A stretch of 50,048 nucleotides of DNA, taken from an uncultured Gammaproteobacteria bacterium. Its GTDB lineage: Bacteria > Pseudomonadota > Gammaproteobacteria > Pseudomonadales > Pseudomonadaceae. The first letter of the stretch is position 1. The number at the start of each line of letters is the position of its first letter. This document shows positions 8,763 to 19,840 of the stretch, in pieces. The position numbers were made by a program, and so were the translations under genes. The stretch spans positions 1-50,048 of the forward strand of contig CALZAE010000010.1 of assembly GCA_945612235.1 (NCBI GenBank), written 5' to 3'. The notes below the pieces were generated by a model. That model made no database searches. It saw nothing but the letters and a program-made list of their open reading frames with translations, and was not told the DNA's origin.

Positions 8763-9854
8763 TTACAGTTGTGCAAGTACAGGTGTGCTGACTTGAACAT
8801 CAGCATTTTGTCCGCGATGACGCAGCAAGTGATCCATCAAGACAATCGCCATCATGGCTTCAGCAATGGGCGTAGCACGAATACCGACACAGGGGTCATG
8901 ACGACCTTTAGTGATCATATCCACTGGCTCACCGCTCATATTAATCGAGCGACCTGGGGTGGTAATGCTTGAAGTGGGCTTTAAAGCTAAATGCGCAATA
9001 ATCGGCTGACCGGAAGAAATACCACCCAACACACCACCAGCATGATTTGAGGTAAAGCCTTCAGGAGTTAACTCATCACGATGCTCAGTGCCGCGCTGTG
9101 CTACTGAGTCAAAGCCAGCACCGATCTCCACACCTTTAACCGCATTAATACTCATTAACGCATGGGCTAAATCAGCATCCAAACGATCAAATACCGGCTC
9201 ACCAAGCCCAGGCATAACGCCCTCAGCGACCACAGTGATTTTGGCGCCTACTGAATCTTGGTCACGGCGCAGTTGATCCATGTACTCTTCTAGTTCCGCT
9301 ACTTTGCTCGGGTCTGGACTAAAAAAAGCATTATCATGCACTGCATCCCAGCTTTTAAATGGGATTTCAATGGGGCCCAATTGGCTCATATAGCCACGCA
9401 CAACAATGCCTTGAGTCGCTAGATATTTTTTAGCAATGGCTCCGGCCGCGACACGCATCGCCGTTTCACGCGCTGAACTGCGACCACCGCCACGGTAATC
9501 ACGCTGACCATATTTGTGGTGGTAGCTGTAATCTGCGTGCGCTGGACGGAAAATATCTTTAATCGCCGAGTAGTCTTTGGATTTTTGATCGGTATTGCGA
9601 ATCAATAAACCAATAGGACAACCTGTGGTTTGCCCCTCAAAGACACCTGAGAGAATCTCAACCTCATCAGGCTCTTTACGCTGCGTCGTATGGCGGCTGG
9701 TGCCCGGCTTGCGGCGATCAAGATCATATTGCAAATCTTCAGCAGTCAAAGGTAAGCCCGGAGGGCAGCCATCCACAATCGCAACCAAGGCTGGACCGTG
9801 GCTTTCTCCAGCGGTGGTAACAGTAAAAAGCTTGCCAAAAGTATTACCGGACAT
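8763..9854 (-). CDS. aroC: Chorismate synthase
   Basis: A 363-residue chorismate synthase, the last shikimate-pathway enzyme, converting EPSP to chorismate with reduced FMN. Signatures are [19 protein letters not shown] near the N-terminus, [14 protein letters not shown] and [18 protein letters not shown] in the middle, and GISSGQPI and RHDPCVGIR near the C-terminus. An in-frame upstream extension to 9917 exists but the ATG at 9854 starts the conserved MSGNTFG and has an AGGG-type ribosome site. It lies 57 bases before the permease gene and diverges from the 10.0-kb hypothetical gene. Confidence 0.97.
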   Translation of the reverse strand: MSGNTFGKLFTVTTAGESHGPALVAIVDGCPPGLPLTAEDLQYDLDRRKPGTSRHTTQRKEPDEVEILSGVFEGQTTGCPIGLLIRNTDQKSKDYSAIKDIFRPAHADYSYHHKYGQRDYRGGGRSSARETAMRVAAGAIAKKYLATQGIVVRGYMSQLGPIEIPFKSWDAVHDNAFFSPDPSKVAELEEYMDQLRRDQDSVGAKITVVAEGVMPGLGEPVFDRLDADLAHALMSINAVKGVEIGAGFDSVAQRGTEHRDELTPEGFTSNHAGGVLGGISSGQPIIAHLALKPTSSITTPGRSINMSGEPVDMITKGRHDPCVGIRATPIAEAMMAIVLMDHLLRHRGQNADVQVSTPVLAQL

Positions 9855-10018
9855 ACACCCTGCTCCGAAATGATAAAATAATTGCGCAGTATACCTGTAC
9901 CCAGCTCTTTCTGGCACCTTAGATCAACATCCCCTTTTGGTGAATGACACTAATACTATAGATTTTCTTCTAAGTGCCGATATGCTGAACTATACGAACA
10001 TCTATAAAGTGAAGCGCC

Positions 10019-10810
10019 ATGACTGCCGATATTGCCGAGCCATTAGATACAGCAGAGCACGCTGAAAAGCCTGTACAGACTGAGCATGCTTGGCTGAGTT
10101 TAAAACCTGAGCACTTTCAACTCCTACGCTTATCAGCCTTACCCGCAGACCGAGAGACGGGTTTAAGGCCTTTGATGTTTTTGAGTTTTGAGCGGGTGGA
10201 ACGTCATAGTGCTGAAGAGAGTTTTTTACGCTTAACACTGAGCCTGGTCAGCCACAGCGCGCACAAAGAGATCAATACTTTAGAAGTTTGGGCTGATCAT
10301 CAGCGCAAAGAAGTTCGCATCAATCCGGAACTGCCCTTGCGCACCGAGCCAAGTAACCGAGGGCTGGGACGTTTTATGTTGGCACAAGCCGCTCGCTGGG
10401 CGCAAAAACGCTGGAGTCATTACACGCTCGCCAACCAAGTACTATTGGTCAAGCACACCAGTAACGACGCCGCACGCCTGCGCCGCGATCATGCCTTGCA
10501 GGCCCAAGGTTTTACTGTTTCCTATGAAGACGCTGTGCAAATGCGCGCATCATGCTCAGCCGGGCGCGTTAGTGAATTGCATAACGACTGGAATGAGAAA
10601 AAAGTCAGCATCATCAGCACTATCGATACTGCGATGATGCTGCACAAAGCCGATCAATCTTTGAGCGAACAAAGCACACAAATCAAGCTGTATCACGACC
10701 AAGTTCAACAACTCAAAAGCGAAGACAATACGCTGCGCTTTACTATCTCAATGCTGATTGTGTTTGCAATTTTTCAGGCCGCGCTATTGATCTGGATTGC
10801 TACGCGCTAA
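10019..10810 (+). CDS. Uncharacterised C-terminally membrane-anchored protein with GNAT-like core
   Basis: I do not recognise a named family. The 263-residue product has a soluble N-terminal region (about 20-180), a predicted coiled-coil segment (about 200-240) and one hydrophobic helix at the extreme C-terminus (about 242-261), as in a tail-anchored protein. Within the soluble part, SNRGLGRFMLAQAARWAQKR resembles the GNAT motif A loop and helix, and NDAARLRRDHALQAQGF resembles motif B (residue pattern before a GF turn), so a divergent acetyltransferase fold is possible. A similar gene is recalled near aroC in Pseudomonas. Its last 27 bases overlap the 3' end of prmB on the other strand. Confidence 0.7.
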   Translation: MTADIAEPLDTAEHAEKPVQTEHAWLSLKPEHFQLLRLSALPADRETGLRPLMFLSFERVERHSAEESFLRLTLSLVSHSAHKEINTLEVWADHQRKEVRINPELPLRTEPSNRGLGRFMLAQAARWAQKRWSHYTLANQVLLVKHTSNDAARLRRDHALQAQGFTVSYEDAVQMRASCSAGRVSELHNDWNEKKVSIISTIDTAMMLHKADQSLSEQSTQIKLYHDQVQQLKSEDNTLRFTISMLIVFAIFQAALLIWIATR

Positions 10811-11719
10811 TCCATCAGACGTACTCAGTACACGGTATTGGCTGCATTGCTGCGCAGTTAAAGCGAGTACATCACGATCAGTGTAAGAATGCTCCAACCA
10901 AGTAAAGTCAATATCAGAGTACAACGCAGACAAGTGCGCGCGATGCGGGCCGACTTCCAATACCAGCAAACCCTCATCCGTTAGGTGGTCACAGGCTTGC
11001 TGAAGAATCAGTTGAATGCTTTCTAAACCACCGTTTTTGGCAATCGTACTGGCTTGTGGCTCATAGTGCATTTCGCGTGGTAATTGTGTCCATTGCTCAA
11101 CAGACAAATACGGCGGTTTGCATACAATCAAATCAAAACGCTGCCCGCAGAGCTGAGAAAATAACTCGCTGTATTGCACAGTTACACGTTGATCCAAGTT
11201 GTGCGCTGTAATATTTTCAGCCGCCAGATCAAGAGCCGCTGCACAATCATCAGCTAACACCACTTCTTGGGCATTTGGAAAGTGCATGGCACAGGCCAAA
11301 CCTGCACAGCCTGAACCAGTGTATAGATCTAAGATACGCTGTGGCGACTGGATCAACCAAGGAGCAAAGCGCTGTGGAATTAATTCTTCTAACGGTGAAT
11401 AAGGTATGGCTACGCTTTCATTTATTTGAAGCGATAAGCCTGCAAACCAGGCACGTCCGAGCAAGTAAGCACTAGGTATACGTTGCTCAATACGTTTTCT
11501 CAGTATGCTTTGCACAACAACATGTTCATCAGTATGCAAGTTACAATCTAAGTATTTATCATGCAGTTGCTCAGGCAGATATAAACTGCCGAGCACCAGC
11601 GCGCGCGCCTCTTCAAATACGCTCTCTTCGCCACCCTGAAAAAAGAGTTGCTCGCGGCTAAACTGACTGACCGACCAACGGATATAATCACGCAGTGTTA
11701 CTAATCCAGACTCACTCAC
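10784..11719 (-). CDS. prmB: Divergent PrmB-type protein L3 glutamine methyltransferase
   Basis: A 311-residue SAM-dependent methyltransferase of the PrmB family, which N5-methylates a glutamine of ribosomal protein L3. The N-terminal PrmB domain (DYIRWSVSQFSREQLFF) and SAM motif I (LDLYTGSGCAGLACA, about 152-166) are clear. Two usually invariant sites are altered: the catalytic NPPY is KPPY (codon AAA, in LIVCKPPYLS) and the VPRSP motif is IPYSP. The glycine-rich block after EPEL is also changed to EPQASTIAKNGGLE. Catalytic competence is therefore doubtful. The frame is intact with no frameshift. It lies upstream of no other operon gene and converges on the 10.0-kb gene. Confidence 0.85.
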   Translation of the reverse strand: MSESGLVTLRDYIRWSVSQFSREQLFFQGGEESVFEEARALVLGSLYLPEQLHDKYLDCNLHTDEHVVVQSILRKRIEQRIPSAYLLGRAWFAGLSLQINESVAIPYSPLEELIPQRFAPWLIQSPQRILDLYTGSGCAGLACAMHFPNAQEVVLADDCAAALDLAAENITAHNLDQRVTVQYSELFSQLCGQRFDLIVCKPPYLSVEQWTQLPREMHYEPQASTIAKNGGLESIQLILQQACDHLTDEGLLVLEVGPHRAHLSALYSDIDFTWLEHSYTDRDVLALTAQQCSQYRVLSTSDGLARSNPDQ

Positions 11720-11782
11720 TGGCCATCCCCGTACTTATTTTAAGAATATTGAATCGAAAAATAATGCCTTAGGCACTAAAAA

Positions 11783-12349
11783 CTACTCATCGCGACCATC
11801 AAGCATATGGCGCTTCAGCAGCACATACACAGCACCTGTGCCACCATGTTTGGGTGCGCATGAAGTAAAGCCTAGAACCTTCTCATGCTGGCGTAACCAG
11901 GTATTGACATGACTTTTAATCATCGGCACTTTTCCGTCTAAGCGAGCGGCTTTACCATGGGTAACGCGCACACAGCGCACTTCTAGACGCAACGCTTCAG
12001 TCAGAAATTCACGCAAGGTGGTACGTGCTTTTTCTACGCTCATGCCATGTAAATCTAATGTACCTTCAAAGCTGACCTGACCGGCCTTCATACGGCGCAA
12101 CTGAGTATCTTGCACACCATCGCGCGCCCAATACAAGGCGTCTTCAGCGCCAACATCAATCACAAATTGATCAGAGAGGCCGTCCACTGCAATAGCGGTT
12201 ACGCTTTTTAATGCATTTTCACGACGTACACGCTGCTCAGCACGTTCAGCGCGATTTAATTTTGCTTTGCCAACATCGGCTTGATCAACATAAATACGGC
12301 GCACGCCCTGCATTTGCTGGGCAAATAAAGAAAACTCATCGTCCGGCAT
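11783..12349 (-). CDS. smrA: Smr-domain protein (SmrA-like endonuclease)
   Basis: A 188-residue small MutS-related (Smr) domain protein. E. coli SmrA has DNA nicking activity, and other Smr proteins act on RNA or collided ribosomes. The Smr domain occupies about residues 95-182 with LDLHGMSVEKAR, VTHGKAARLDGKVP and a C-terminal HGGTGAVYVLLKR strand. The N-terminal part is a charged linker (DDEFSLFAQQMQGVRRI...), usual in proteobacterial SmrA. It is 63 bases upstream of prmB on the same strand, so the two may be co-transcribed. Length is normal. Confidence 0.9.
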   Translation of the reverse strand: MPDDEFSLFAQQMQGVRRIYVDQADVGKAKLNRAERAEQRVRRENALKSVTAIAVDGLSDQFVIDVGAEDALYWARDGVQDTQLRRMKAGQVSFEGTLDLHGMSVEKARTTLREFLTEALRLEVRCVRVTHGKAARLDGKVPMIKSHVNTWLRQHEKVLGFTSCAPKHGGTGAVYVLLKRHMLDGRDE

Positions 12350-12401
12350 AACGCCCTCCTCATTTCGTGCTGCATTGTACCTGTATTAAACAAGCACAAA
12401 C

Positions 12402-12430
12402 AAAAACGCCCCAATTAAGGGGCGTTTTTT
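12402..12430 (-). terminator. Strong bidirectional terminator downstream of icd
   Basis: AAAAACGCCCC (12402-12412) pairs with GGGGCGTTTTT (12419-12429) around a 6-nt loop. The flanking A and T runs let it act in both directions; it lies 15 bases past the icd stop on the minus strand. Confidence 0.88.
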
Positions 12431-12444
12431 AAGCGTAGCTTAGA

Positions 12445-13698
12445 TTACATTTTTGCAATCATTGCATCGCCAAACTCAGAGCAGGACAGCAGTTTAGCGT
12501 CGTCCATTAAGCGCTCAAAGTCATAGGTCACAGTCTTATCAGAGATCGCACCATTGATGCCATCGATGATTAGATCAGCTGCTTCAGTCCAACCCATGTG
12601 ACGCAACATCATTTCTGCTGAAAGGATCAGTGAACCTGGGTTAACTTTATCCTGGCCAGCGTACTTAGGTGCAGTACCGTGTGTTGCTTCAAACATAGCA
12701 ACGGTATCAGACAGGTTTGCACCTGGAGCGATACCGATACCACCAACCTGTGCAGCCAGTGCATCAGATAGGTAGTCACCGTTCAAGTTCAGAGTTGCGA
12801 TTACATCGTACTCTGCTGGGCGCAAGATAACCTGCTGCAACATAGCATCCGCAATACCGTCTTTAACGATGATGTTTTTGCCAGTCTTAGGGTTCTTGAA
12901 CTGCATCCAAGGACCGCCATCTAGAAGCTCTGCACCGAACTCTTCACGTGCTACTTCGTAAGCCCAATCTTTGAAGGCACCTTCGGTGAACTTCATGATG
13001 TTGCCTTTGTGCACGATAGTCAGTGAATCACGATCGTTATCAATAATGTACTGCAGTGCTTTACGCACTAAACGCTTAGTACCTTCAAGCGATACTGGCT
13101 TAACACCGATACCACAGTTTCCTGTGAAACGGATTTTGGTAACGCCCATTTCTTCAGTGAAGAACTTGATAACTTTATCAGCTTCTGGTGTACCTGCTTG
13201 CCACTCAACACCGGCGTAGATGTCTTCTGAGTTCTCGCGGAAAATCACCATATCAGTGTCTTGTGGACGCTTAACTGGGCTTGGTACACCGTCAAACCAA
13301 CGTACTGGACGTAGGCAAACGTAAAGATCTAATTGCTGACGCAGTGCAACGTTCAATGAACGAATACCGCCGCCAACTGGCGTAGTCAAAGGACCTTTAA
13401 TAGAAACAACGTAGTCACGTACTGCGTTCAAAGTTTCTTCTGGCAACCAAGTTTCTGAATCATAAACCTGAGTTGCTTTTTCACCAGCGAAAACTTCCAT
13501 CCAGGAAATCTTGCGCTTGCCTGCGTAGGCTTTCTCAACAGCTGCATCAACCACTTTGATCATTACTGGGCTGATATCAACACCAATACCATCACCTTCG
13601 ATATAAGGGATGATTGGGTTGTTTGGTACGGTTAACGTCATATCTGCATTAATGGTGATTTTGTCACCGGCTGGCACTTGGATCTTTTGGTATCCCAT
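12445..13698 (-). CDS. icd: NADP-dependent isocitrate dehydrogenase (dimeric)
   Basis: A 417-residue homodimeric ICD that oxidises isocitrate to 2-oxoglutarate with NADP+. Signatures are [14 protein letters not shown] near the N-terminus, the substrate loop and phosphorylatable serine region [13 protein letters not shown], and [19 protein letters not shown] plus [14 protein letters not shown] for metal and NADP binding. Length matches E. coli and Pseudomonas Icd. GGAG lies upstream of the ATG. In E. coli the equivalent serine is controlled by AceK; no aceK is here. In P. aeruginosa a monomeric IDH gene is recalled between icd and the nudix gene; none is present here. Confidence 0.97.
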   Translation of the reverse strand: MGYQKIQVPAGDKITINADMTLTVPNNPIIPYIEGDGIGVDISPVMIKVVDAAVEKAYAGKRKISWMEVFAGEKATQVYDSETWLPEETLNAVRDYVVSIKGPLTTPVGGGIRSLNVALRQQLDLYVCLRPVRWFDGVPSPVKRPQDTDMVIFRENSEDIYAGVEWQAGTPEADKVIKFFTEEMGVTKIRFTGNCGIGVKPVSLEGTKRLVRKALQYIIDNDRDSLTIVHKGNIMKFTEGAFKDWAYEVAREEFGAELLDGGPWMQFKNPKTGKNIIVKDGIADAMLQQVILRPAEYDVIATLNLNGDYLSDALAAQVGGIGIAPGANLSDTVAMFEATHGTAPKYAGQDKVNPGSLILSAEMMLRHMGWTEAADLIIDGINGAISDKTVTYDFERLMDDAKLLSCSEFGDAMIAKM

Positions 13699-14025
13699 GC
13701 TGGACTCCGTCTTTACGTGGTCTTCAAAAATCTGTCACGCGTGTGGCCTGACAGCGATAATTCAATCTTCTTGAGCCTGTGTGACCTTTAATGGGTGGAA
13801 AAAGTCACACGAACTCTTTTAACTCATTTTTGCGTTTATCATACTCTCGAACGCAAATGTGCAGCGCGTATCATACACGCTTTATACGATTACTGGATAA
13901 GTTGCTGTAGTCAAACTATTCGTTAACTACAAGTATTTATGTCTAACATCGCTCAAACTCGAACAAATGCATAAATATGCAGCGAACAATCATATCAGAA
14001 AACCAGCACCTTGAGGAGCTTACGC
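13699..14025. promoter_or_regulatory. Divergent icd / nudix intergenic region with two dyads
   Basis: No gene is visible in this 327-base gap. Two inverted repeats lie on the icd side: CTGTCA (13732-13737) N11 TGACAG (13749-13754), and GTGTGAC (13779-13785) N18 GTCACAC (13804-13810). They could be operator sites or, on the minus strand, RNA hairpins in the icd leader. No convincing sigma-70 hexamer pair was found for icd. The nudix start has GAGGAG at 14013-14018. Confidence 0.45.
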
Positions 14026-14469
14026 ATGACACGTTTCACTCCGCACATCACAGTTGCCACTGTTATCGAAAAAGATGGACGCTTTTTATTCGTTAAAGAG
14101 CATGCTGAACAACGCATTGTATTAAACCAGCCTGCAGGCCACTTAGAAATGGACGAAAGTCTAATTCAAGCCGCTATTCGCGAAACTTTAGAAGAAACTG
14201 GCTGGGATATTGAGATTTCACATCTGCTGGGCATTCATTTATACACAGCACCAAGTAATAACGTGACCTATCAGCGCGTATGTTTTGCGGGACGCGCATT
14301 ACAGCAACGTGAAAACTACACCTTAGACGAGGGCATTATTGGGCCGGTCTGGCTGACCCGTGATGAGTTGTTAGAGCAGCGTGAACTGTGGCGCAGTCCG
14401 ATGGTGCTGCGCAGTGTCGACGACTATTTAAGTGGTACACGCTTTTCCTTGGATATCTTTAAAAACTAA
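14026..14469 (+). CDS. Nudix hydrolase, NudJ-like
   Basis: A 147-residue Nudix pyrophosphohydrolase. The Nudix box is complete: GHLEMDESLIQAAIRETLEE followed by TGW, with the metal-binding REx2EE core. Its place directly before mnmA and hflD matches the nudJ-mnmA-hflD order of E. coli, where NudJ (YmfB) hydrolyses HMP-pyrophosphate and nucleoside triphosphates; substrate here is inferred. An ATG 15 bases upstream is in frame, but the ATG at 14026 has GAGGAG seven bases away and starts the conserved region. Confidence 0.92.
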   Translation: MTRFTPHITVATVIEKDGRFLFVKEHAEQRIVLNQPAGHLEMDESLIQAAIRETLEETGWDIEISHLLGIHLYTAPSNNVTYQRVCFAGRALQQRENYTLDEGIIGPVWLTRDELLEQRELWRSPMVLRSVDDYLSGTRFSLDIFKN

Positions 14470-14541
14470 TCTGCAACAGTGTTGCTCTCCCTAGTGGTGC
14501 GCAAATCTGCTAAAGTCTTTTTCTTTACTCAGCTTATTTAA

Positions 14542-15678
14542 ATGGCCATGCATACTTCTTCACTTACCCCTTCTGAAACGCGTGTAATAGTCGGCATGTC
14601 CGGCGGTGTTGATTCTTCCGTTGCAGCCTTATTGCTTATCCAGCAAGGCTACCAAGTGGAAGGCTTGTTTATGAAAAACTGGGAGGAAGATGACGGCACT
14701 GAATACTGCACCGCGAAAGAAGATTTCGCTGATGCACAAGCGGTTTGCGACACGCTCGGCATCAAGCTGCATGCTGCCAACTTTGCTGCTGAGTACTGGG
14801 ATAATGTCTTTGAGCACTTCCTGGAAGAATACAAAGCAGGCCGCACGCCCAACCCTGATATTTTATGCAACCGTGAAATCAAATTTAAAGCCTTTCTTGA
14901 TTACGCGGAGCAATTGGGTGCTGATCTGATTTCCACCGGTCACTATGTACGTCGCCGTGATGTGAATGGCGTCAGCGAACTGCTCAAAGGCGTGGACGCT
15001 AACAAAGATCAAAGCTACTTCTTGCATGCTGTAGGCGGCGCGCAAATTCATAAAACTTTGTTTCCGGTCGGCGAGTATGAAAAGCCTGCAGTACGCGAGC
15101 TTGCTGAGCAGCATGGCTTAATCACCGCTAAGAAAAAAGACTCCACCGGTATCTGTTTTATTGGTGAGCGTCGCTTTACTGATTTCCTCAAGCAGTACTT
15201 ACCTGCCCAGCCCGGCGTGATTGAAACCGTAGATGGTATTGAGCTGGGTCAGCACAGCGGCTTGATGTACCACACTATAGGTCAACGCCAGGGTTTAGGT
15301 ATCGGAGGACTCAAAGATGCCAGTGAAGAAGCCTGGTATGTACTGGCTAAAGACCTCAAACGTAATGTGTTGATTGTCGGTCAAGGTAATCAGCACCCTT
15401 GGTTGTTTTCACGCACGCTACTCACGCGCGATGTGAACTGGATTAATTCGATCGATCTGGATGGCATCGACAATTTAACCGCCAAAGTGCGCTATCGCCA
15501 GCAAGATCAAGCCTGCAGCATCAGCCATACGGGTGACGGCTACCTTGTGACCTTTGAGCAACCACAGCGTGCAGTCACTTTAGGACAGTCTATTGTCTTT
15601 TATCAGGGTGACGTCTGCTTAGGTGGCGGTGTCATTGAAGCCTGTAGCCCTTGGGATGAGAGTATCCAGCGACCATGA
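14542..15678 (+). CDS. mnmA: tRNA-specific 2-thiouridylase
   Basis: A 378-residue MnmA, which adds sulfur to U34 of Lys, Glu and Gln tRNAs using persulfide from the IscS/Tus relay. The PP-loop SGGVDSS (20-26) activates the uridine with ATP; the two catalytic cysteines are C109 ([10 protein letters not shown]) and C205 ([11 protein letters not shown]). NPDILCN and HYVRR phrases are typical. The ribosome site is weak and a second ATG lies at 14548, so the exact start is uncertain by two codons. Its stop overlaps the hflD start by 4 bases. Confidence 0.96.
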   Translation: MAMHTSSLTPSETRVIVGMSGGVDSSVAALLLIQQGYQVEGLFMKNWEEDDGTEYCTAKEDFADAQAVCDTLGIKLHAANFAAEYWDNVFEHFLEEYKAGRTPNPDILCNREIKFKAFLDYAEQLGADLISTGHYVRRRDVNGVSELLKGVDANKDQSYFLHAVGGAQIHKTLFPVGEYEKPAVRELAEQHGLITAKKKDSTGICFIGERRFTDFLKQYLPAQPGVIETVDGIELGQHSGLMYHTIGQRQGLGIGGLKDASEEAWYVLAKDLKRNVLIVGQGNQHPWLFSRTLLTRDVNWINSIDLDGIDNLTAKVRYRQQDQACSISHTGDGYLVTFEQPQRAVTLGQSIVFYQGDVCLGGGVIEACSPWDESIQRP

Positions 15679-16292
15679 CACTACTTCAAGAGCAAATGAC
15701 CGCGCTGGCAGGCGTTTTCCAAGCTGCAGCGCTGGTAAATAAGCTGGCGCACACCGGCCAAATCAGTGATGCAGCTCTAGCAAATATGCTCAAAACATTA
15801 CTGGTACGTAATCCTGAAAGCACTATTGATGTGTACGGTGGTGATGATTTAGGACTGCGCGATGGCTATAAATTATTGCAGTCCATTTTAGCGCGCGAGA
15901 CCGATAACCTGCCCCGTGAGAGCCTGCGTTATGTTGTGTCGATGCTCAGTCTTGAACGTCAATTTTCTCGTCGCGATGATTTGCTGGAAATAGCAGGCTT
16001 GCGTTTACCTAAAATCGAACAGCAGGTCGAACTCTACGGGATCAGCAGTGACAATATTGCTGCCTCTTTTGCCGGGTTGTATCAAGACACCATCAGCACC
16101 TTTAAACAACGCATTCAGGTACATGGTGATATGCGCTTTTTACAGCAGGATATAACTGCGGCGAAAGTGCGCGCCTTGTTATTTGCCGGTATTCGCTCCG
16201 CACGTCTTTGGCGACAATTGGGCGGACGACGCTGGCACTTACTGACCAAACGTGGCGCCATGCTGCATGAGCTTAAATCGCGCAGCTTATGA
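15675..16292 (+). CDS. hflD: High frequency lysogenization protein HflD homologue
   Basis: A 205-residue HflD. In E. coli it is a peripheral membrane protein that binds phage lambda CII; its native role is unclear. The all-helical sequence shows the family phrases [20 protein letters not shown] near the start and [19 protein letters not shown] near the end. It is translationally coupled to mnmA (4-base overlap) and also overlaps the next gene, a DMT permease, by 4 bases. The mnmA-hflD-purB order is standard in gammaproteobacteria, with the permease as an addition here. Confidence 0.92.
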   Translation: MTLLQEQMTALAGVFQAAALVNKLAHTGQISDAALANMLKTLLVRNPESTIDVYGGDDLGLRDGYKLLQSILARETDNLPRESLRYVVSMLSLERQFSRRDDLLEIAGLRLPKIEQQVELYGISSDNIAASFAGLYQDTISTFKQRIQVHGDMRFLQQDITAAKVRALLFAGIRSARLWRQLGGRRWHLLTKRGAMLHELKSRSL

Positions 16293-17146
16293 TCCAGCGC
16301 AGCGTTCGCCCACTACAGGGCGCAGCATTACTGGCTCTTTCAGCACTGATATTTTCCGCGATGGGCGTACTGATTCGCGAAGCGTCTGCCACAGTCAATA
16401 ACGAAAATATTGTTTTCTTTCGCAATATTGTTGGGGTGATCTTTTTTATGCCTTTGCTGCTCAGCAAAGGCATTCGCCCTTTTAAAACCGCACGATTGAA
16501 ATCCCACCTGCTGCGTACCAGTTATGGCTTAGCGGCCATGTATTGCTTTTTTTATGCCATTGCTCATTTGCCCTTAGCAGACGCTATGGTATTTACTTAC
16601 TCCGCACCGGTTTTTACACCTATTATTGCCTACCTTTGGTTAAAAGAGCCGCTGACCAAACGCATGCTAGTCTTCTCTGTGCTGGGTCTAATAGGTGTCA
16701 TTTTAGTGGCCAAACCCAGTGACGCATTATTTAGCAGCCTTTCTTTAGTCGGCCTTGCTGCGAGCTTGCTTGCGGCTTTAGCTTTTGTATCCATTCGTGA
16801 AATGAGCAATAGCGAACCCGCTTTTCGCATGGTCTTTTACTTTGCTTTTTTTAGCAGTTTAATCTCTGCCATCCCTTTAATTTGGGCTTGGCAACCACTC
16901 AATCGCGAGCAGTTACTTTTACTTTGCAGCGCAGGTTTACTGGCAGCTTTTGCACAAATCATTATGTCACGCGCCTACTCGCTAGCTCCACCGGGCTTGA
17001 TTGGCCCCGTAGCTTACTTGGCCATTGTTTTCGCGGGAGTATTCTCCTTTGTGCTTTGGGGTGAAGTGCCAGACTTAGCCTCAATGTTTGGCGCTGTATT
17101 GATTTTCACAGCCAGCTTATTGGCAGTATTCTGGCGCAAACACTAA
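16289..17146 (+). CDS. EamA/DMT-family permease
   Basis: A 285-residue drug/metabolite transporter with ten predicted membrane helices in two EamA repeats (about 10-140 and 150-282). Recognisable features are LSALIFSAMGVLIREA at the start, the helix-4 region LPLADAMVFTYSAPVFTPII and YLWLKEPLTKRM at the end of the first repeat. Members export amino acids, nucleosides or other metabolites; substrate cannot be assigned. It is placed between hflD and purB, with its ATG overlapping the hflD stop, so it is expressed with tRNA and purine genes. Confidence 0.88.
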   Translation: MIQRSVRPLQGAALLALSALIFSAMGVLIREASATVNNENIVFFRNIVGVIFFMPLLLSKGIRPFKTARLKSHLLRTSYGLAAMYCFFYAIAHLPLADAMVFTYSAPVFTPIIAYLWLKEPLTKRMLVFSVLGLIGVILVAKPSDALFSSLSLVGLAASLLAALAFVSIREMSNSEPAFRMVFYFAFFSSLISAIPLIWAWQPLNREQLLLLCSAGLLAAFAQIIMSRAYSLAPPGLIGPVAYLAIVFAGVFSFVLWGEVPDLASMFGAVLIFTASLLAVFWRKH

Positions 17147-17163
17147 AACTCGCGTGCATTTGA

Positions 17164-18582
<1,419 letters not shown>

Positions 18583-18600
18583 CGCGATTTGTGAGTGTGA

Positions 18601-18626
18601 ACGCCCGGCTCAATCCGGGCGTTTTA
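18601..18626 (+). terminator. Rho-independent terminator after purB
   Basis: ACGCCCGG (18601-18608) pairs with CCGGGCGT (18615-18622), loop of 6, then TTTATTTT. It separates purB from roxA, whose start is only 30 bases further. Confidence 0.9.
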
Positions 18627-18655
18627 TTTTCAGTGTCTATTTCGGAAGCCATCAC

Positions 18656-19840
18656 GTGTCGAACCCTATCAATACACCTCTTGAAATCTTAGGCGGCATC
18701 AGCGCCGAAGTGTTTTTGCGCGACTATTGGCAAAAAAAGCCTTTATTAATCCGCAAAGCCATACCTGATTTTGTCAGCCCACTCGATGGCAATGACTTAG
18801 CCGGCCTGTCTCTGGAAGACATGGTGGAGTCACGCATTGTCTTAGAACATGGCGCAACACCTTGGGAGCTCAAGCAAGGCCCATTTGATGACGACACCTA
18901 CAGCACACTGCCCGAACGTGACTGGACCTTACTCGTCCAAGCCGTAGATCAGTTCAGCCCTGATGTCGCTGAAGTGTTAGAAAACTTTAAGTTTCTACCT
19001 AACTGGCGTATTGATGATGTGATGATCAGCTTTGCCGTGCCTGGTGGCAGCGTAGGTCCGCACTACGATAATTACGATGTGTTTTTGCTGCAAGCTGAAG
19101 GCAAAAGACAATGGAAAGTCGGCCAGATGTGTGATTCTGACAGCCCTCTGCTAGCGCACCCTGATCTGCGTATTTTGGATGGTTTTGAGCAAACTGACGA
19201 ATGGACTCTTGAGCCTGGCGATATGCTCTATTTGCCACCACGCTTGGCACACTGGGGCATTGCCCAAACCGAGTGCATGACTTGGTCTGTGGGTTTTCGT
19301 GCACCCTCAACCGCCGAAGTCGTCACTCACTACGCTGACTTTGTTGCGCGTTTCTTACCTGACGAGCAGCGTTACGGTGATGCGAATATGTCACCAGTCA
19401 GCAATCCGAATTACATTCGCCCAGAAGACATTCAGCGTTTACGCAAGCTGATCAGCGAACAACTGGACGATGATCGTATGCTGCTCACGTGGTTCGGCCA
19501 GCATATGACCGAACCGCGCTACCCTGAGCTCTTGGTGGGCGCTGAACTTTCACTGGACGAACTCAGCCAAGCTCTGGAAAATGGCGCAGTATTTACCCGC
19601 AACCCCACTGCTCGCTTAGCTTGGAGTCATATTCAACTGGACGCCGAACCAGCAGTAGTGTTTTTTGTCAGCGGCAACAGTCGCATTTTAAGCGAACATT
19701 TAGTGCCATTACTGGATGTACTCTGTGGTGCTGACGCGATGTATATAGATAATTTAAAGCCTTGGCTCAATGATGCAGAAGCAGCAACTTTGCTCTGTGA
19801 ACTGATCAAACAAGGCAGCCTGGAGTGTATCGATGAATGA
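18656..19840 (+). CDS. roxA: Ribosomal protein uL16 arginine hydroxylase (RoxA/YcfD), GTG start
   Basis: A 394-residue JmjC-cupin 2-oxoglutarate oxygenase that hydroxylates an arginine of ribosomal protein L16. The Fe(II) triad is H136 and D138 (GPHYDNYDVF) and H199 (PRLAHWGIAQTE), in good register with E. coli YcfD. A longer open frame starts at 18548 inside purB, but the conserved protein begins at the GTG at 18656, which has GGAAG at 18645-18649. The C-terminal half carries the dimerisation and winged-helix regions. It overlaps the GNAT gene by 8 bases. It follows the purB terminator, so it probably has its own promoter or depends on read-through. Confidence 0.92.
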   Translation: MSNPINTPLEILGGISAEVFLRDYWQKKPLLIRKAIPDFVSPLDGNDLAGLSLEDMVESRIVLEHGATPWELKQGPFDDDTYSTLPERDWTLLVQAVDQFSPDVAEVLENFKFLPNWRIDDVMISFAVPGGSVGPHYDNYDVFLLQAEGKRQWKVGQMCDSDSPLLAHPDLRILDGFEQTDEWTLEPGDMLYLPPRLAHWGIAQTECMTWSVGFRAPSTAEVVTHYADFVARFLPDEQRYGDANMSPVSNPNYIRPEDIQRLRKLISEQLDDDRMLLTWFGQHMTEPRYPELLVGAELSLDELSQALENGAVFTRNPTARLAWSHIQLDAEPAVVFFVSGNSRILSEHLVPLLDVLCGADAMYIDNLKPWLNDAEAATLLCELIKQGSLECIDE

